Shown here in pieces: positions 27,179 to 35,334 of a stretch of 64,000 nucleotides of DNA; the first letter of the stretch is position 1, and each line of letters opens with the position of its first letter. Below the pieces are notes generated by a model. The model ran no database searches, was not told the DNA's origin, and saw nothing but the letters and a program-made list of their open reading frames with translations. The translations under genes were made by a program, and so were the position numbers. The DNA is from Alphaproteobacteria bacterium UBA1303 (GTDB lineage: Bacteria; Pseudomonadota; Alphaproteobacteria; Micropepsales; Micropepsaceae): positions 9,388 through 73,387 of the forward strand of contig DBTZ01000049.1 of the NCBI GenBank assembly GCA_002307315.1. Reading direction: 5' to 3'.

Positions 27179-27550
27179 ATGCAAACGCGGTTTCTCGTTC
27201 TGGCATCGATACTATCGGCGGTCGCAGCATCGGCCGCCGACGGCGCCGCGCCCTATTGGGTGGCGATCTGCCGGGGCGATAAGGACGCCAATTACACCCA
27301 GACCGTCGGTGGCGACGGCGCCTTCAGTCAGGGCTTGGGCGACGGCAGTTACCAAACCGTGCCGCTGAAGATGGGCGATTACCAACCCGATCGTCTGGTC
27401 TGCGGCGCGGTCGGCGGCACCGCCGAACTCGCGCAAGTGTGCGCCGATAACGACCGGCAGGTGATTTTTCTGAAGCTGCGCGACAAGAAGAACCCCACGG
27501 CGACACCGAAGCCGGTCGATTACTGCAACGCGGCGGTGAAGATTCACTAA
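27179..27550 (+). CDS. Small secreted protein of unknown function
   Basis: A 123-residue protein not recognised. A signal peptide is clear: Met-Gln-Thr-Arg, a hydrophobic stretch, and a likely cleavage after A-S-A-A-D-G-A near residue 23. The mature part has four cysteines (in A-I-C-R-G, L-V-C-G-A, Q-V-C-A-D and Y-C-N-A), suggesting two disulfides in the periplasm. GGGAGG stands upstream of its start. It follows the aldo/keto reductase by 28 bases and is convergent with the alcohol dehydrogenase. Confidence 0.7.
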   Translation: MQTRFLVLASILSAVAASAADGAAPYWVAICRGDKDANYTQTVGGDGAFSQGLGDGSYQTVPLKMGDYQPDRLVCGAVGGTAELAQVCADNDRQVIFLKLRDKKNPTATPKPVDYCNAAVKIH

Positions 27551-27571
27551 TCGCAAAAACGCCCGGCCGCC

Positions 27572-28750
27572 TCAGACCGATTTGGCCATGTCGATGACGA
27601 AACGATAGCGCACGTCTTTGGCCTTGACGCGTTGGTAAGCCGCATCGAGCGTGTCGCCGGTGATCAGTTCGATATCGGCCGAAATACCGTTGGCAGCGCA
27701 GAAATCGACCACCTCCTGGGTTTCCGGCAAGCCGCCGATCATCGACCCGGCGATGGCCTTGCGCCAGGGGATCAGCGCGGTGCCGCGGAACGACATCGCC
27801 GTGCCGTCGAGCGCGCCGACCAGCACCAGCACGCCGTCGCGACGGAGCAGCGAGACATAGGGCTGCACGTCGTGATCGTGCGGAATGGTGCTGACGAGAA
27901 AGTCGAAGCGGTTGCGATTGGCCTTCATTGCCGCAGCATCGGTGGAAAGGATGGCATCGTGCGCGCCGAGCCGTGCGGCATCCTTGACCTTGTCCGGCGA
28001 GGTGGTGATGGCGGTCGTCTTAGCCCCCAACGCCGCGGCGATCTTGACCCCGACATGGCCGAGCCCGCCGATGCCGATCACGCCGGCCCTGGTGCCCTTG
28101 CCCACCTTCCAATGCTTCATCGGCGAATAGGTGGTGATGCCGGCGCATAAAAGCGGCGCGGTGTTGGCGGGCTTCATGCCATGTGGAATCTTCACCACGA
28201 AATGCTCGGTGACGACGATCAGATTGGAATAGCCGCCATAGGTGTGGCCGCCGAGGATTTTGTCCTCGCTGTCGTAGGTCAGGGTAAAACCGTTCTCGCA
28301 ATACTGTTCGAGGCCCTCCTGGCAGGACGCACAATGACCGCAGGAATCGACCAGACAACCGATTGCGCCGATGTCGCCCGGTTTGAAGCGGGTGACGTCA
28401 TGGCCGACGCGCACCACGCGGCCGAGAATTTCATGCCCCGGCACGCAAGGGTAATGCGTGTTCGGCCATTCGTTCAGCGCGGTGTGAATATCGGAATGGC
28501 AGACGCCGCAATACATCACATCGATCAGCACGTCCTTGGGGCCGACGGCGCGGCGCTGAAACTTGAACGGCGAAAATCCCGAAGTCGGACTGTTCGCCGC
28601 GAAGCCCTTGGCCGGCAGCGTCTTCGGCTTGGGCGCGGCATCGGCCTCGCCGCTCAAAACGGCGGCGGCGCTTAAGGCCAGCCCGGCCCCCATCACCGCG
28701 CGACGGTCGGGCGAAGGATCGTGACAATGGCAGGGCTTTTCCTCGGACAT
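27572..28750 (-). CDS. Zinc alcohol dehydrogenase with a twin-arginine-like export signal
   Basis: A 392-residue medium-chain zinc dehydrogenase of the YahK/cinnamyl-alcohol type, expected to reduce aldehydes with NADPH. Catalytic zinc ligands are in Y-C-G-V-C-H-S-D-I-H and P-G-H-E; the structural zinc cysteines are in C-G-H-C-A-S-C-Q-E-G-L-E-Q-Y-C; the coenzyme site is G-I-G-G-L-G-H-V-G. Unusually, the first 40 residues hold R-R-A-V-M-G-A-G-L-A-L-S-A-A-A-V and an A-D-A cleavage-like site, i.e. a Tat-like signal. A periplasmic NADP enzyme would need pre-bound cofactor. A shorter internal start would remove the signal but lies within it. Confidence 0.9.
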   Translation of the reverse strand: MSEEKPCHCHDPSPDRRAVMGAGLALSAAAVLSGEADAAPKPKTLPAKGFAANSPTSGFSPFKFQRRAVGPKDVLIDVMYCGVCHSDIHTALNEWPNTHYPCVPGHEILGRVVRVGHDVTRFKPGDIGAIGCLVDSCGHCASCQEGLEQYCENGFTLTYDSEDKILGGHTYGGYSNLIVVTEHFVVKIPHGMKPANTAPLLCAGITTYSPMKHWKVGKGTRAGVIGIGGLGHVGVKIAAALGAKTTAITTSPDKVKDAARLGAHDAILSTDAAAMKANRNRFDFLVSTIPHDHDVQPYVSLLRRDGVLVLVGALDGTAMSFRGTALIPWRKAIAGSMIGGLPETQEVVDFCAANGISADIELITGDTLDAAYQRVKAKDVRYRFVIDMAKSV

Positions 28751-29015
28751 TTTCGTTCCTCATTTATCGTTGGGCGCCATCAGGCAGCGACAAATCGTCA
28801 AGATTGTGGCAATGCCGCAGATGTCAAACCGAAATGGCGATGGGAACAACCATATGGATTAGGCGACCTGACGACGGTTACCATGGAGAAACCTTCCACG
28901 AAACGCCGCAACCAGACCGCAAAACGCGAACCATAAGCGGCTTGAGGTTTCGCATCGACATGCCCATCGTAAAAAAATATGCACGCATGCAGCCCTCAAT
29001 AGTATCTCAAAAGAG
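28751..29015. other. Intergenic region at the left edge of the reverse transcriptase island
   Basis: About 265 bases between the alcohol dehydrogenase start and the reverse transcriptase stop. Base composition becomes AT-richer toward the right. No gene, terminator or direct repeat of the tRNA end is seen by eye. Confidence 0.5.
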
Positions 29016-30467
29016 TCATACGTTGCCATCACGGCGCTGAACAGCTCGTACCAGCTCCTTACCTGCTTTCAACATAATATGTGTGCGATGTCTCTTTAAT
29101 TGCCTTAGGATTGGCTTACCAATATCACCAAAGACTTCCGCCGCCCTTGTCGCATAAGTCCAAAACGTCCATTTTTTATGGTTGCCAAAAAAATTTTCAA
29201 AACCTTCTACGCGGCTAAACTTCTTTATGAGTGCATCATAATTAAACACTGCGCTAAGCTCCGAAACAGTTTTGTTCGGGTATCGGCGTGCAAGCGCATT
29301 GGCCTCACGCCGAGCCGAACGCGTTACCTTTCGGTATAGATTAGATATAGTGCCATTCCGCAGATATACCTTGTGCCCATCGTAACGAAAGCCAAGATAT
29401 GCAATACCGTCCTTACCTTTTTCGCCTTTTATCAGTGAGACCTTCTGCCGTTCGCTATCGATCGTGCATCGAAAAACAGATGTTTTTTCTTTTTTGATTT
29501 GTAGCCGCCCTCCGTACCGCGTAATTGCTTTTTGTACATAGTCTTCAAATTCTAGGCCAACCTTATCATTTCCCGGAACGGCAATAAGAATATCGTCAGA
29601 GTAACGGTAATACACACCCCCGACGGCCTGCACTTTGGCCGATATTTCTATGTCGAAATCCAATAGGTACAGGTTAGCAAGCAAATCGGAAAGCGGGGCG
29701 CCTTGGGGAATTCCAAAGGGTTCGATATGCTTCTCGATTATAGATCTTAACGCACCTTCTCCCGCGATTTTCTTTCGGAATTCAGCACCCGTACAGAGCT
29801 GTTTTGGAATCCGCTTGTATGGAGTGAGATACCCATTGATAGGTTTGCCACCCTTGGTGTGTCGCTTAACCCCATAGTGACCGAGGCGTTCATAGACTTT
29901 TTCCTTATCCACAACGGCATATCGCGTGATCGCCTCAAAAACTTTGAAGTGATCGCCTGGAAGACGTGAAACGCCCAAAAGGCGGCACCACAAGGCTTTT
30001 AATCGCGCATGGTCTAGAGATTCAAAATACGAACTAATATCGAGAATAATAACGCAACAATTTCCAAGCTTTTGAATTTTTATAACGGCGTCACGCGCAA
30101 AATGAATATTACACTTTCCTCCCGTACGCGGGCCACTTGGTATCCGTCGATAGGCAAGCACACAGTCCCCTAGCCCCAGACGAGCCAATTCGACTTCATA
30201 TTTTTCAGATAACAGGCTGCGATAATATGAAAAAATATAGGCGTCTGCGCGAGCGGCATACCGGATTTCTCGTGGCTTCTTTGGTTCACCCTTCTTATCT
30301 TTTTTTGCATAGCGATTCCAACGTTGGGCGTAACGTAAGAATGGATAGAAAGTATGTGCCGTAACACGTTGCTGGTTGGTCACAAGCGCTTCCGCCTGAG
30401 AAACGGAAATGAGAGGATCAAAATGTGGATATTTTTTTAAATCGGATTCTTTAAGTTGCCACGCCAT
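29016..30467 (-). CDS. Antiviral-type reverse transcriptase, DRT2/UG2-like
   Basis: A 483-residue reverse transcriptase standing alone. Palm motifs are visible: catalytic Asp in I-I-L-D-I-S-S-Y-F near residue 143, G-I-P-Q-G-A-P-L-S-D-L-L-A-N-L-Y near residue 252, and Y-S-D-D at 289-292. The N-terminal K-Y-P-H-F-D, I-R-Y-A-x-x-x-D-A-Y-I-F-S-Y-Y and K-C-N-I-H-F-A blocks recall the defence RTs called DRT2 (UG2), which reverse-transcribe an upstream noncoding RNA. No group II intron maturase domain or retron VTG motif is seen. The gene is AT-richer than its neighbours, which suggests transfer. GGAGGTG ends directly at the ATG, a very short spacing. Family assignment is from memory of motifs. Confidence 0.8.
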   Translation of the reverse strand: MAWQLKESDLKKYPHFDPLISVSQAEALVTNQQRVTAHTFYPFLRYAQRWNRYAKKDKKGEPKKPREIRYAARADAYIFSYYRSLLSEKYEVELARLGLGDCVLAYRRIPSGPRTGGKCNIHFARDAVIKIQKLGNCCVIILDISSYFESLDHARLKALWCRLLGVSRLPGDHFKVFEAITRYAVVDKEKVYERLGHYGVKRHTKGGKPINGYLTPYKRIPKQLCTGAEFRKKIAGEGALRSIIEKHIEPFGIPQGAPLSDLLANLYLLDFDIEISAKVQAVGGVYYRYSDDILIAVPGNDKVGLEFEDYVQKAITRYGGRLQIKKEKTSVFRCTIDSERQKVSLIKGEKGKDGIAYLGFRYDGHKVYLRNGTISNLYRKVTRSARREANALARRYPNKTVSELSAVFNYDALIKKFSRVEGFENFFGNHKKWTFWTYATRAAEVFGDIGKPILRQLKRHRTHIMLKAGKELVRAVQRRDGNV

Positions 30468-30785
30468 CACCTCCAGCCCCCAAGGCGAGAGAGGCGGAGG
30501 CAATCGCATGCCTGCGATTAGCGCCTCCGCCTACACTGTTGGCCGCGAACTACCGGGGTAGCTCTAGTTCGGCATCTTCCTTCGACGTATTGGTATACAC
30601 TGCTACCATGGCGCTTTACGCATGGTCAGCCGCTAGTCGCCTCGACAGGATGATGGAGATTGTTATGGACCTCGCAGTCACCGTTGCCTTGGCCACCTCT
30701 GGCCTTGACAGTATCAACCAGTCACTCCGCTCCCCCAGACAATCAGCCTTCGTGAGCGGATAACATCTTCGTCACCAATAGATGC
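30468..30785 (-). ncRNA. Putative structured template RNA of the reverse transcriptase
   Basis: About 318 bases between a sigma70-like promoter and the reverse transcriptase, with no coding frame on the same strand. It contains several possible hairpins: TCCGCTC/GAGCGGA (about 30761 to 30723), GGCCA/TGGCC around a GAGG loop (about 30704-30691), CCATG/CATGG, GAACTA/TAGTTC, and the long 41-base hairpin at 30492-30532. DRT2 systems carry such an RNA in this position. ACA occurs exactly twice on this strand, at 30663-30661 and 30539-30537, 124 bases apart; paired ACA triplets bound the template in described DRT2 RNAs. The exact ends are unknown. Confidence 0.5.
30492..30532. repeat. Strong hairpin just upstream of the reverse transcriptase
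   Basis: Outer arms AGGCGGAGG/CCTCCGCCT and inner arms AATCGCA/TGCGATT with a four-base loop, so 16 pairs with a small bulge. It starts 25 bases from the reverse transcriptase start. It could mark the 3' end of the template RNA or control translation. Confidence 0.75.
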
Positions 30786-30791
30786 GAAAGG

Positions 30792-30820
30792 CATATAGGT
30801 AGCGAGGTGACATTGTTCAA
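30792..30820 (-). promoter_or_regulatory. Sigma70-like promoter of the reverse transcriptase leader
   Basis: TTGAAC at 30820-30815, a 17-base spacer and TATATG at 30797-30792 on the minus strand. Transcription would start near 30785, giving a leader of about 320 bases before the reverse transcriptase. Confidence 0.6.
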
Positions 30821-30969
30821 GGGATGGTTGCTGAATTATTTATGTGCCTGTTCCCACCCTCGGCTACGCAATACGTGTCGCCAGGACGAGCTAACCAGAA
30901 AAAATCAAACTGAACACCAGCAGCGGATTTAACCGTTCCAGAAAATTTCTCTTACGTCTTTGAAAATAA

Positions 30970-31044
30970 TGGTGGACGCGACAGGGATTGAACCTGTGAC
31001 CCCTCCCGTGTGAAGGGAGTGCTCTCCCGCTGAGCTACGCGTCC
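30970..31044 (-). tRNA. tRNA-Val (CAC)
   Basis: A complete tRNA with encoded CCA. The acceptor stem pairs GGACGCG with CGCGTCC; the anticodon stem CTCCC/GGGAG encloses TTCACAC, giving anticodon CAC for valine codon GUG; the T arm contains GGTTCAATCC. It lies directly upstream of the reverse transcriptase island, a usual insertion neighbourhood. Confidence 0.95.
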
Positions 31045-31058
31045 GAACCCATTTCGTC

Positions 31059-31103
31059 GCGCTTCATCCCCGGAAACCGGATTGCCGTTCTTCGGCGAAG
31101 CGC
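31059..31103. repeat. Dispersed palindromic repeat, copy 3
   Basis: A 45-bp copy of the element: GCGCTTCA outer arm, CCGGAAACCGGATT centre, and TTCGGCGAAGCGC. It stands between tRNA-Val and gph. Confidence 0.75.
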
Positions 31104-31194
31104 TTGGCCCGGCATCGGGAAAGCGCCGGGGGGACAGCCTATAAAGCCCCCCGGCGGCCAGCGTCAAGGCGCATTCTGGCCGAGACCGAGGGGC

Positions 31195-31863
31195 CTAAAG
31201 CCCCAGCAGCATAGCCGCCGCGGCGGGGACGTCGGAAAACCGGTCCAGCACCGCATCGGCCCGCAAAGTGGCGGCCGGTTCGGGCGTGTAGCCATAGGAC
31301 AAGAGGATGACCGGCACCCCGGCGTTGCGGGCGGTTTTCACGTCGGTGACGCTGTCGCCCACCATCACGGCGGATTTCTTCGAGCCCCCCAGTTCGGCCA
31401 GGATTTCGGCGAACAGCCGGGGATCGGGCTTGATGTAGGGCCGTTTTCCCGCCCCGTAGACCGCCCCGAAGAAGCGGGACAGCCTTAAGGACGGCAGCAA
31501 TTCCTCGGTCATTTCGCGCGGTTTGTTGGTCAAAACGCCCATCGGCGCGCCCTGGGCCTGCAACGCCTCCAGGGTCTCGACCACGCCGGGATAGGGCCGG
31601 CTCTTGGCGGCCAGGCGGGCGTGGTATTCCACCAGATAATCGGCCAGCAGCCCCTCGATGCGCGACGGCGCCATCGGCGCGCCGGAACGCCGGAACGCTT
31701 CCTCGATCAGCACCTCGGCGCCGCGGCCGACCATATGATCGATTTCCTTGCGGGCGAACGTGCGGCGGCGTTCGCGCACCATCAGCGCGTTGAGGGCGTC
31801 CAGAAGATCGGGGGCGGTATCGACCAGCGTGCCGTCGAGATCGAAGATATAAGTGGGTGTCAT
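31195..31863 (-). CDS. gph: Phosphoglycolate phosphatase
   Basis: A 222-residue haloacid-dehalogenase phosphatase that removes phosphate from 2-phosphoglycolate. The nucleophile motif F-D-L-D-G-T-L-V-D-T is near residue 7, motif II T-N-K-P near residue 113, the motif III lysine near residue 145 (I-K-P-D-P) and motif IV V-G-D-S-V-T-D-V near residue 168, as in the Gph subgroup with a helical cap. The start ATG at 31863 precedes the first strand directly. It follows a SHOCT gene with a short gap. Confidence 0.9.
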   Translation of the reverse strand: MTPTYIFDLDGTLVDTAPDLLDALNALMVRERRRTFARKEIDHMVGRGAEVLIEEAFRRSGAPMAPSRIEGLLADYLVEYHARLAAKSRPYPGVVETLEALQAQGAPMGVLTNKPREMTEELLPSLRLSRFFGAVYGAGKRPYIKPDPRLFAEILAELGGSKKSAVMVGDSVTDVKTARNAGVPVILLSYGYTPEPAATLRADAVLDRFSDVPAAAAMLLGL

Positions 31864-31905
31864 GCCCTTGCCTTAAGCCAGCGTCGGCGGGCGTGCAAGT
31901 CCGGC

Positions 31906-32145
31906 TTATTTCTCCAGATCGGCCTTCTTTTGCAGATATTCGTCGCGGCCGATTTCGCCGCGGGCATAACGCTCTGCCAGGATGGCGAGCGCAGGGTTGT
32001 GCCGGGGCGGCGATGCGCGCTCGCGGCGCACCAGCAGCACCACCACGGCGATAAGCACGGCGATCCACAGAAGCGACCCGATGCCGTGCAGCAGAGCCCA
32101 ACCCAGGCCCCATCCCCAATTCCAATCGTTCCAGATGAAAGGCAC
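31906..32145 (-). CDS. Small SHOCT-domain membrane protein
   Basis: A 79-residue protein with a tryptophan-rich N-terminus (N-D-W-N-W-G-W-G), one membrane helix (about residues 17-38) and a C-terminal SHOCT motif (A-L-A-I-L-A-E-R-Y-A-R-G-E-I-G-R-D-E-Y). SHOCT is a short oligomerisation-like domain of unclear role. The GTG at 32145 is chosen because GGAG lies seven bases upstream; a TTG at 32160 would add five residues. It lies between gph and the phosphoesterase gene on the same strand. Confidence 0.75.
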   Translation of the reverse strand: MPFIWNDWNWGWGLGWALLHGIGSLLWIAVLIAVVVLLVRRERASPPRHNPALAILAERYARGEIGRDEYLQKKADLEK

Positions 32146-32160
32146 GGCAATTCTCCGCAA

Positions 32161-33054
32161 TCAGCGCAAATGGAGCGTGCGGCTCGGCTCGCGGCCTATT
32201 CCGCAAACCTCCAGCCGTCCGGCGTAGAACGCGATAACGGCATAAGCGGTTTCTTCGGTATCCAACATACCCTTGAGATTGAGGTAATGGATACCCGCTT
32301 TTTCGCCGTAACCGCCCTTGTGCTCGTGGCCGTCGAGCCAGATCTTGACCGAGGGATGCTGCTCGATCAGCGCCACCATGTCGCGGGCGTTCCACAACAG
32401 GATGGTTTCGTCGGTCTCGGGCCAGATCGGGAAATGGCACATCAGCATCACCGGCGCGCCGTCGGTATCGGCCGCCGACAACTGCCCGTCCAGCCAGCGC
32501 TGCTGGTCTTCGCCGATGCCGCCGTTCCACGGCTTGGCGGCGGGATATTTCTCGTCGCGGATTTTGCGGCTCAAGACATCGCGTTCGCTGCCCTTGGGCC
32601 AGGCGTAGGTGGACAGATCGTTGCCGTCGAGCACGATAAAGCGCCAGCCGTTCTGCGCGAAGGCGTAATAGCGCGCGGCAAGCCCGAGCCGCGCCGGCAC
32701 CGCAAGCTTCATATCGTCGGCGACGTTGAAATCGTGATTGCCCAGCACGAAACGCCAGAGATGCTTCGACGCCTTCGCCGCCGCCAGCATGGCATCGTAA
32801 TTCCGCCAATCGCGGTCGATGAAATCGCCCAAATGCACGACGAAGGAAAGATCGCGGGCGTTGAAATCCGCCACCGCCGCGGCGAACTTCGTCAAGGACC
32901 AGCGGAAAAGCCGCGGCGGCGCATCGTCCGCATCGGCATATTGCGCGTCGGCGATAGCGCCGATCCGAAACATGGGTTTTTCTCCTTTGCCCTCGGCCGA
33001 AGCGGCCAAGCTCATCCCCCACAAACCGAACAGCATGGTTCGACGGTCAAACAC
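32161..33054 (-). CDS. Exported metallophosphoesterase
   Basis: A 297-residue calcineurin-like phosphoesterase similar to ADP-ribose/CDP-alcohol diphosphatases. The metal motifs are present: D-A-Q-Y near residue 36, H-L-G-D-F-I-D-R-D near residue 74, G-N-H-D near residue 104, C-H-F-P near residue 206 and G-H-E-H near residue 243. The N-terminus D-R-R-T-M-L-F-G-L-W-G-M-S-L-A-A-S-A resembles a twin-arginine signal, so it likely acts in the periplasm. It begins six bases after the stop of the permease gene, so it may belong to the export operon. Confidence 0.88.
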   Translation of the reverse strand: MFDRRTMLFGLWGMSLAASAEGKGEKPMFRIGAIADAQYADADDAPPRLFRWSLTKFAAAVADFNARDLSFVVHLGDFIDRDWRNYDAMLAAAKASKHLWRFVLGNHDFNVADDMKLAVPARLGLAARYYAFAQNGWRFIVLDGNDLSTYAWPKGSERDVLSRKIRDEKYPAAKPWNGGIGEDQQRWLDGQLSAADTDGAPVMLMCHFPIWPETDETILLWNARDMVALIEQHPSVKIWLDGHEHKGGYGEKAGIHYLNLKGMLDTEETAYAVIAFYAGRLEVCGIGREPSRTLHLR

Positions 33055-33060
33055 GTTTCG

Positions 33061-34179
33061 TCACCTCCCGATCCGTCCGTCGGGGCCGGCATCGCACAGC
33101 CGCACCCAGGCGAATATTCCGAACGCCAGCGCCAACACTGCGAGGTTGATCAGCTCCGCTTCGACATCGTGCAGAGTGGCGCCCATTTGCGTCAGCTTTA
33201 CGACCGCTTGCATGCCGGCGGTGGTGGGGATCAGCTTGGCCAGCCACAACAACGCCGGCGGTGCGGCGGAGGTCGGCCAGGTGATGCACGACAGGAAGAA
33301 GAACGGCAGCGACGTGCCGAGCAGAAACTGCCCCGACTGTTCGCGCCGCGAATAGCAACTGCCGAGCAGCAGCCCCAAGCCCACCACCGCCGCCACGAAC
33401 AACGGCCCGACGACGAACAGGGCGGCAAGATCGCCGCCGCGCGGATAATCCTGCACCCAGAAGGTAAAGCCGCAGAAATACATCAGGCTGCACATGCCGA
33501 TGGTGAAGAACGCCGCCGCCATGCCGAAGAAGGCGGACGGCGCGGTTTTGCGCCGACTGGTGCCGCGCCAGGTGGCGAGCAGCAACCCGATGCCGAGCAT
33601 CAAAGTCTGCTGCACGATCAGCGTCATCACCCCCGGCACCACGGCGCTGCCGTAGCCCTCGCGGGTGTTAAACAGCGGGTGGACGATCAGATCGACCGGC
33701 AGGGCTGCCGGCACGCCGGCCCCCGCCAGATTCATCATCACCGCATCGCGCACGATTTCACCCAGAGCGCCGGACAGCGCGGTCAGCGCCGAACGGGTGC
33801 GGATGAGATAGCCGCCGTTGGTCAGGATCGCCGCATCGCCGCGCCTGCCCTTCAGCGTATCGCGCTCGAAACCGGGGGCGATCCACAACACCGCTTCGAC
33901 CTCGCCGTACTGAAGCCGGCGCTTGGCTTCTTCCAGCGAATTCGGCCGGCTCGCCACCGTCACGCCCTGGCTCGCCGCCGCCGCCATCGCCAGCTTGCGG
34001 CTGAGATGGGTGTTGTCGAGATCGACGATCGCCAGCGGCACCTTCACCGCCACCTGATGCATGTAGGCGGCGGGATAAAAGAAGGAATAAAGCAGGATCG
34101 ACAGAAACAGCATCATCGACGCCGGTTTGTCGCGCGGTATCGCGCACAGAGTACCGAAATAGGCGCGCAGGAAGGTCAT
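33061..34179 (-). CDS. ABC-2 type permease, second of a pair
   Basis: A 372-residue ABC-2 family (YhhJ/YbhR-like) permease with an N-terminal helix, a long periplasmic domain (residues 40-170) and five helices in the second half. Y-F-C-G-F-T-F-W-V-Q-D-Y-P near residue 235 lies in a loop and F-L-S-C-I-T-W-P in a later helix. Members export drugs or sterol-like compounds with HlyD and TolC. It overlaps the first permease by ATGA. No ATP-binding protein is encoded in the operon. Confidence 0.9.
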   Translation of the reverse strand: MTFLRAYFGTLCAIPRDKPASMMLFLSILLYSFFYPAAYMHQVAVKVPLAIVDLDNTHLSRKLAMAAAASQGVTVASRPNSLEEAKRRLQYGEVEAVLWIAPGFERDTLKGRRGDAAILTNGGYLIRTRSALTALSGALGEIVRDAVMMNLAGAGVPAALPVDLIVHPLFNTREGYGSAVVPGVMTLIVQQTLMLGIGLLLATWRGTSRRKTAPSAFFGMAAAFFTIGMCSLMYFCGFTFWVQDYPRGGDLAALFVVGPLFVAAVVGLGLLLGSCYSRREQSGQFLLGTSLPFFFLSCITWPTSAAPPALLWLAKLIPTTAGMQAVVKLTQMGATLHDVEAELINLAVLALAFGIFAWVRLCDAGPDGRIGR

Positions 34180-35324
34180 GGCCCCTCCTCATGCGCCGTA
34201 TAAATCAACGCCCATACCGCACCGGCGATCAAGCCGGCCGCCAGCGCCGCCAGAATGCCGAGCTGGGGCAGCGAAGCGGCGACCGGCGCTCCCATTTGCC
34301 ATTGCTGGACGGCAAGCCGGGTGAACCAGGTAAAAGGCTGCACCGCATTCCAGCTTTGGGCGAACAGCGCGCCGTAGCGCATGGGAAAGAACGCGCCGGA
34401 AAACGCCAGCGCCGACGAGGCATAGATCGCCGCCGCACCCAGCGTCATCGGCATGTCGCGCACCACGCCGATAATCAGCGTACCCAGCCCGATATAGGCG
34501 ATCAGTGTCAGCGCATAACCGATCAGCAGCGCCGCAAGCGAACCGTTCACCGGATAGCCGCGCGCAGTCAGCCAGAGAATGCAGGCGGCACCGAAGCAAA
34601 GATAAATCGCCAGATAGGGCGCGGTCTTGCCGGCGAGCGCGGCCAGCGTCCCCGACGGGCACGGCGCGCCGATCCATTCGACAAGCCGTCGCCCGGCAAT
34701 TTCCCGCCCCACCGAGGTAATCACCGCGCAAGAGAAGAAAATGACGATCAGTGCCGGATGCAGTAGACTAACGATCATCCACTCGTAGGAGGAAAACGGA
34801 TTGAACAGCGTGGTGGTCTGAACGTCGAGCGGCAGCGGGCGCACGGGCTTCGACCTGACCCTCGCCACCTCCTCGACCATCAGCTTGGCGTTCAACGCCG
34901 CAACCGCGTTGCCGGCATCGCGCGCGGTGACGATCGAGGCGGTGAAATAGGACGCGTTGGCATAAAAAACCAAGTGCGTCTTGCGTCCGGCCGCAACGTC
35001 GCGCATCGCGTTCTTGGGGATATAGAGCACGCCGAACGCCTTGCCGGAACGCACATAAGGCCGCGCGCAGGCAAGGTCTTCGCAGGCATAGGCGATGCGG
35101 ATTGCCGGCGCGGCATCGACACGCATCAATGCATCGCGGCTCAAAACGCTGCGATCCTGATCGACCGCGACGATCGGCATATCGCGCGGGGTGGCGACGA
35201 TAAACAGCCACGCCATCAGCGCCAGACAGAACGCCGGCATCGCGGTGGACAGCGCCAAATTCCAGCGGCTTTTCGCAAGGAACCTCAGCTCACGGACCAA
35301 TGCGGCGACGAAAATGCGGCCCAT
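34176..35324 (-). CDS. ABC-2 type permease, first of a pair
   Basis: A 382-residue ABC-2 family permease with the same plan as its neighbour: one N-terminal helix near residues 22-42, a periplasmic domain, then five or six helices. P-M-R-Y-G near residue 313 sits in the last third. It follows the HlyD-type gene by 10 bases and overlaps the second permease by four bases. The two permeases should form a heterodimer; they lack any nucleotide-binding motif, so energy must come from an ATPase encoded elsewhere or another source. Confidence 0.9.
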   Translation of the reverse strand: MGRIFVAALVRELRFLAKSRWNLALSTAMPAFCLALMAWLFIVATPRDMPIVAVDQDRSVLSRDALMRVDAAPAIRIAYACEDLACARPYVRSGKAFGVLYIPKNAMRDVAAGRKTHLVFYANASYFTASIVTARDAGNAVAALNAKLMVEEVARVRSKPVRPLPLDVQTTTLFNPFSSYEWMIVSLLHPALIVIFFSCAVITSVGREIAGRRLVEWIGAPCPSGTLAALAGKTAPYLAIYLCFGAACILWLTARGYPVNGSLAALLIGYALTLIAYIGLGTLIIGVVRDMPMTLGAAAIYASSALAFSGAFFPMRYGALFAQSWNAVQPFTWFTRLAVQQWQMGAPVAASLPQLGILAALAAGLIAGAVWALIYTAHEEGP

Positions 35325-35334
35325 CGGCGATGGC

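Noticed and set aside
29016..30467. Retron or group II intron reverse transcriptase
   Set aside because: No maturase or HNH domain, no intron ribozyme ends and no retron-type VTG motif were seen; the N-terminal blocks fit the DRT2-like group better.
28751..31044. Attachment-site repeat of the tRNA-Val 3' end
   Set aside because: No second copy of the tRNA end was found by eye on the left side of the island, and no integrase is present.
31621..34203. An 860-codon open frame on the plus strand
   Set aside because: It runs antisense to gph, the SHOCT gene, the phosphoesterase and a permease, all with clear family motifs. Its translation is rich in Arg/His/Gln and has no motif; such frames are common in GC-rich DNA.
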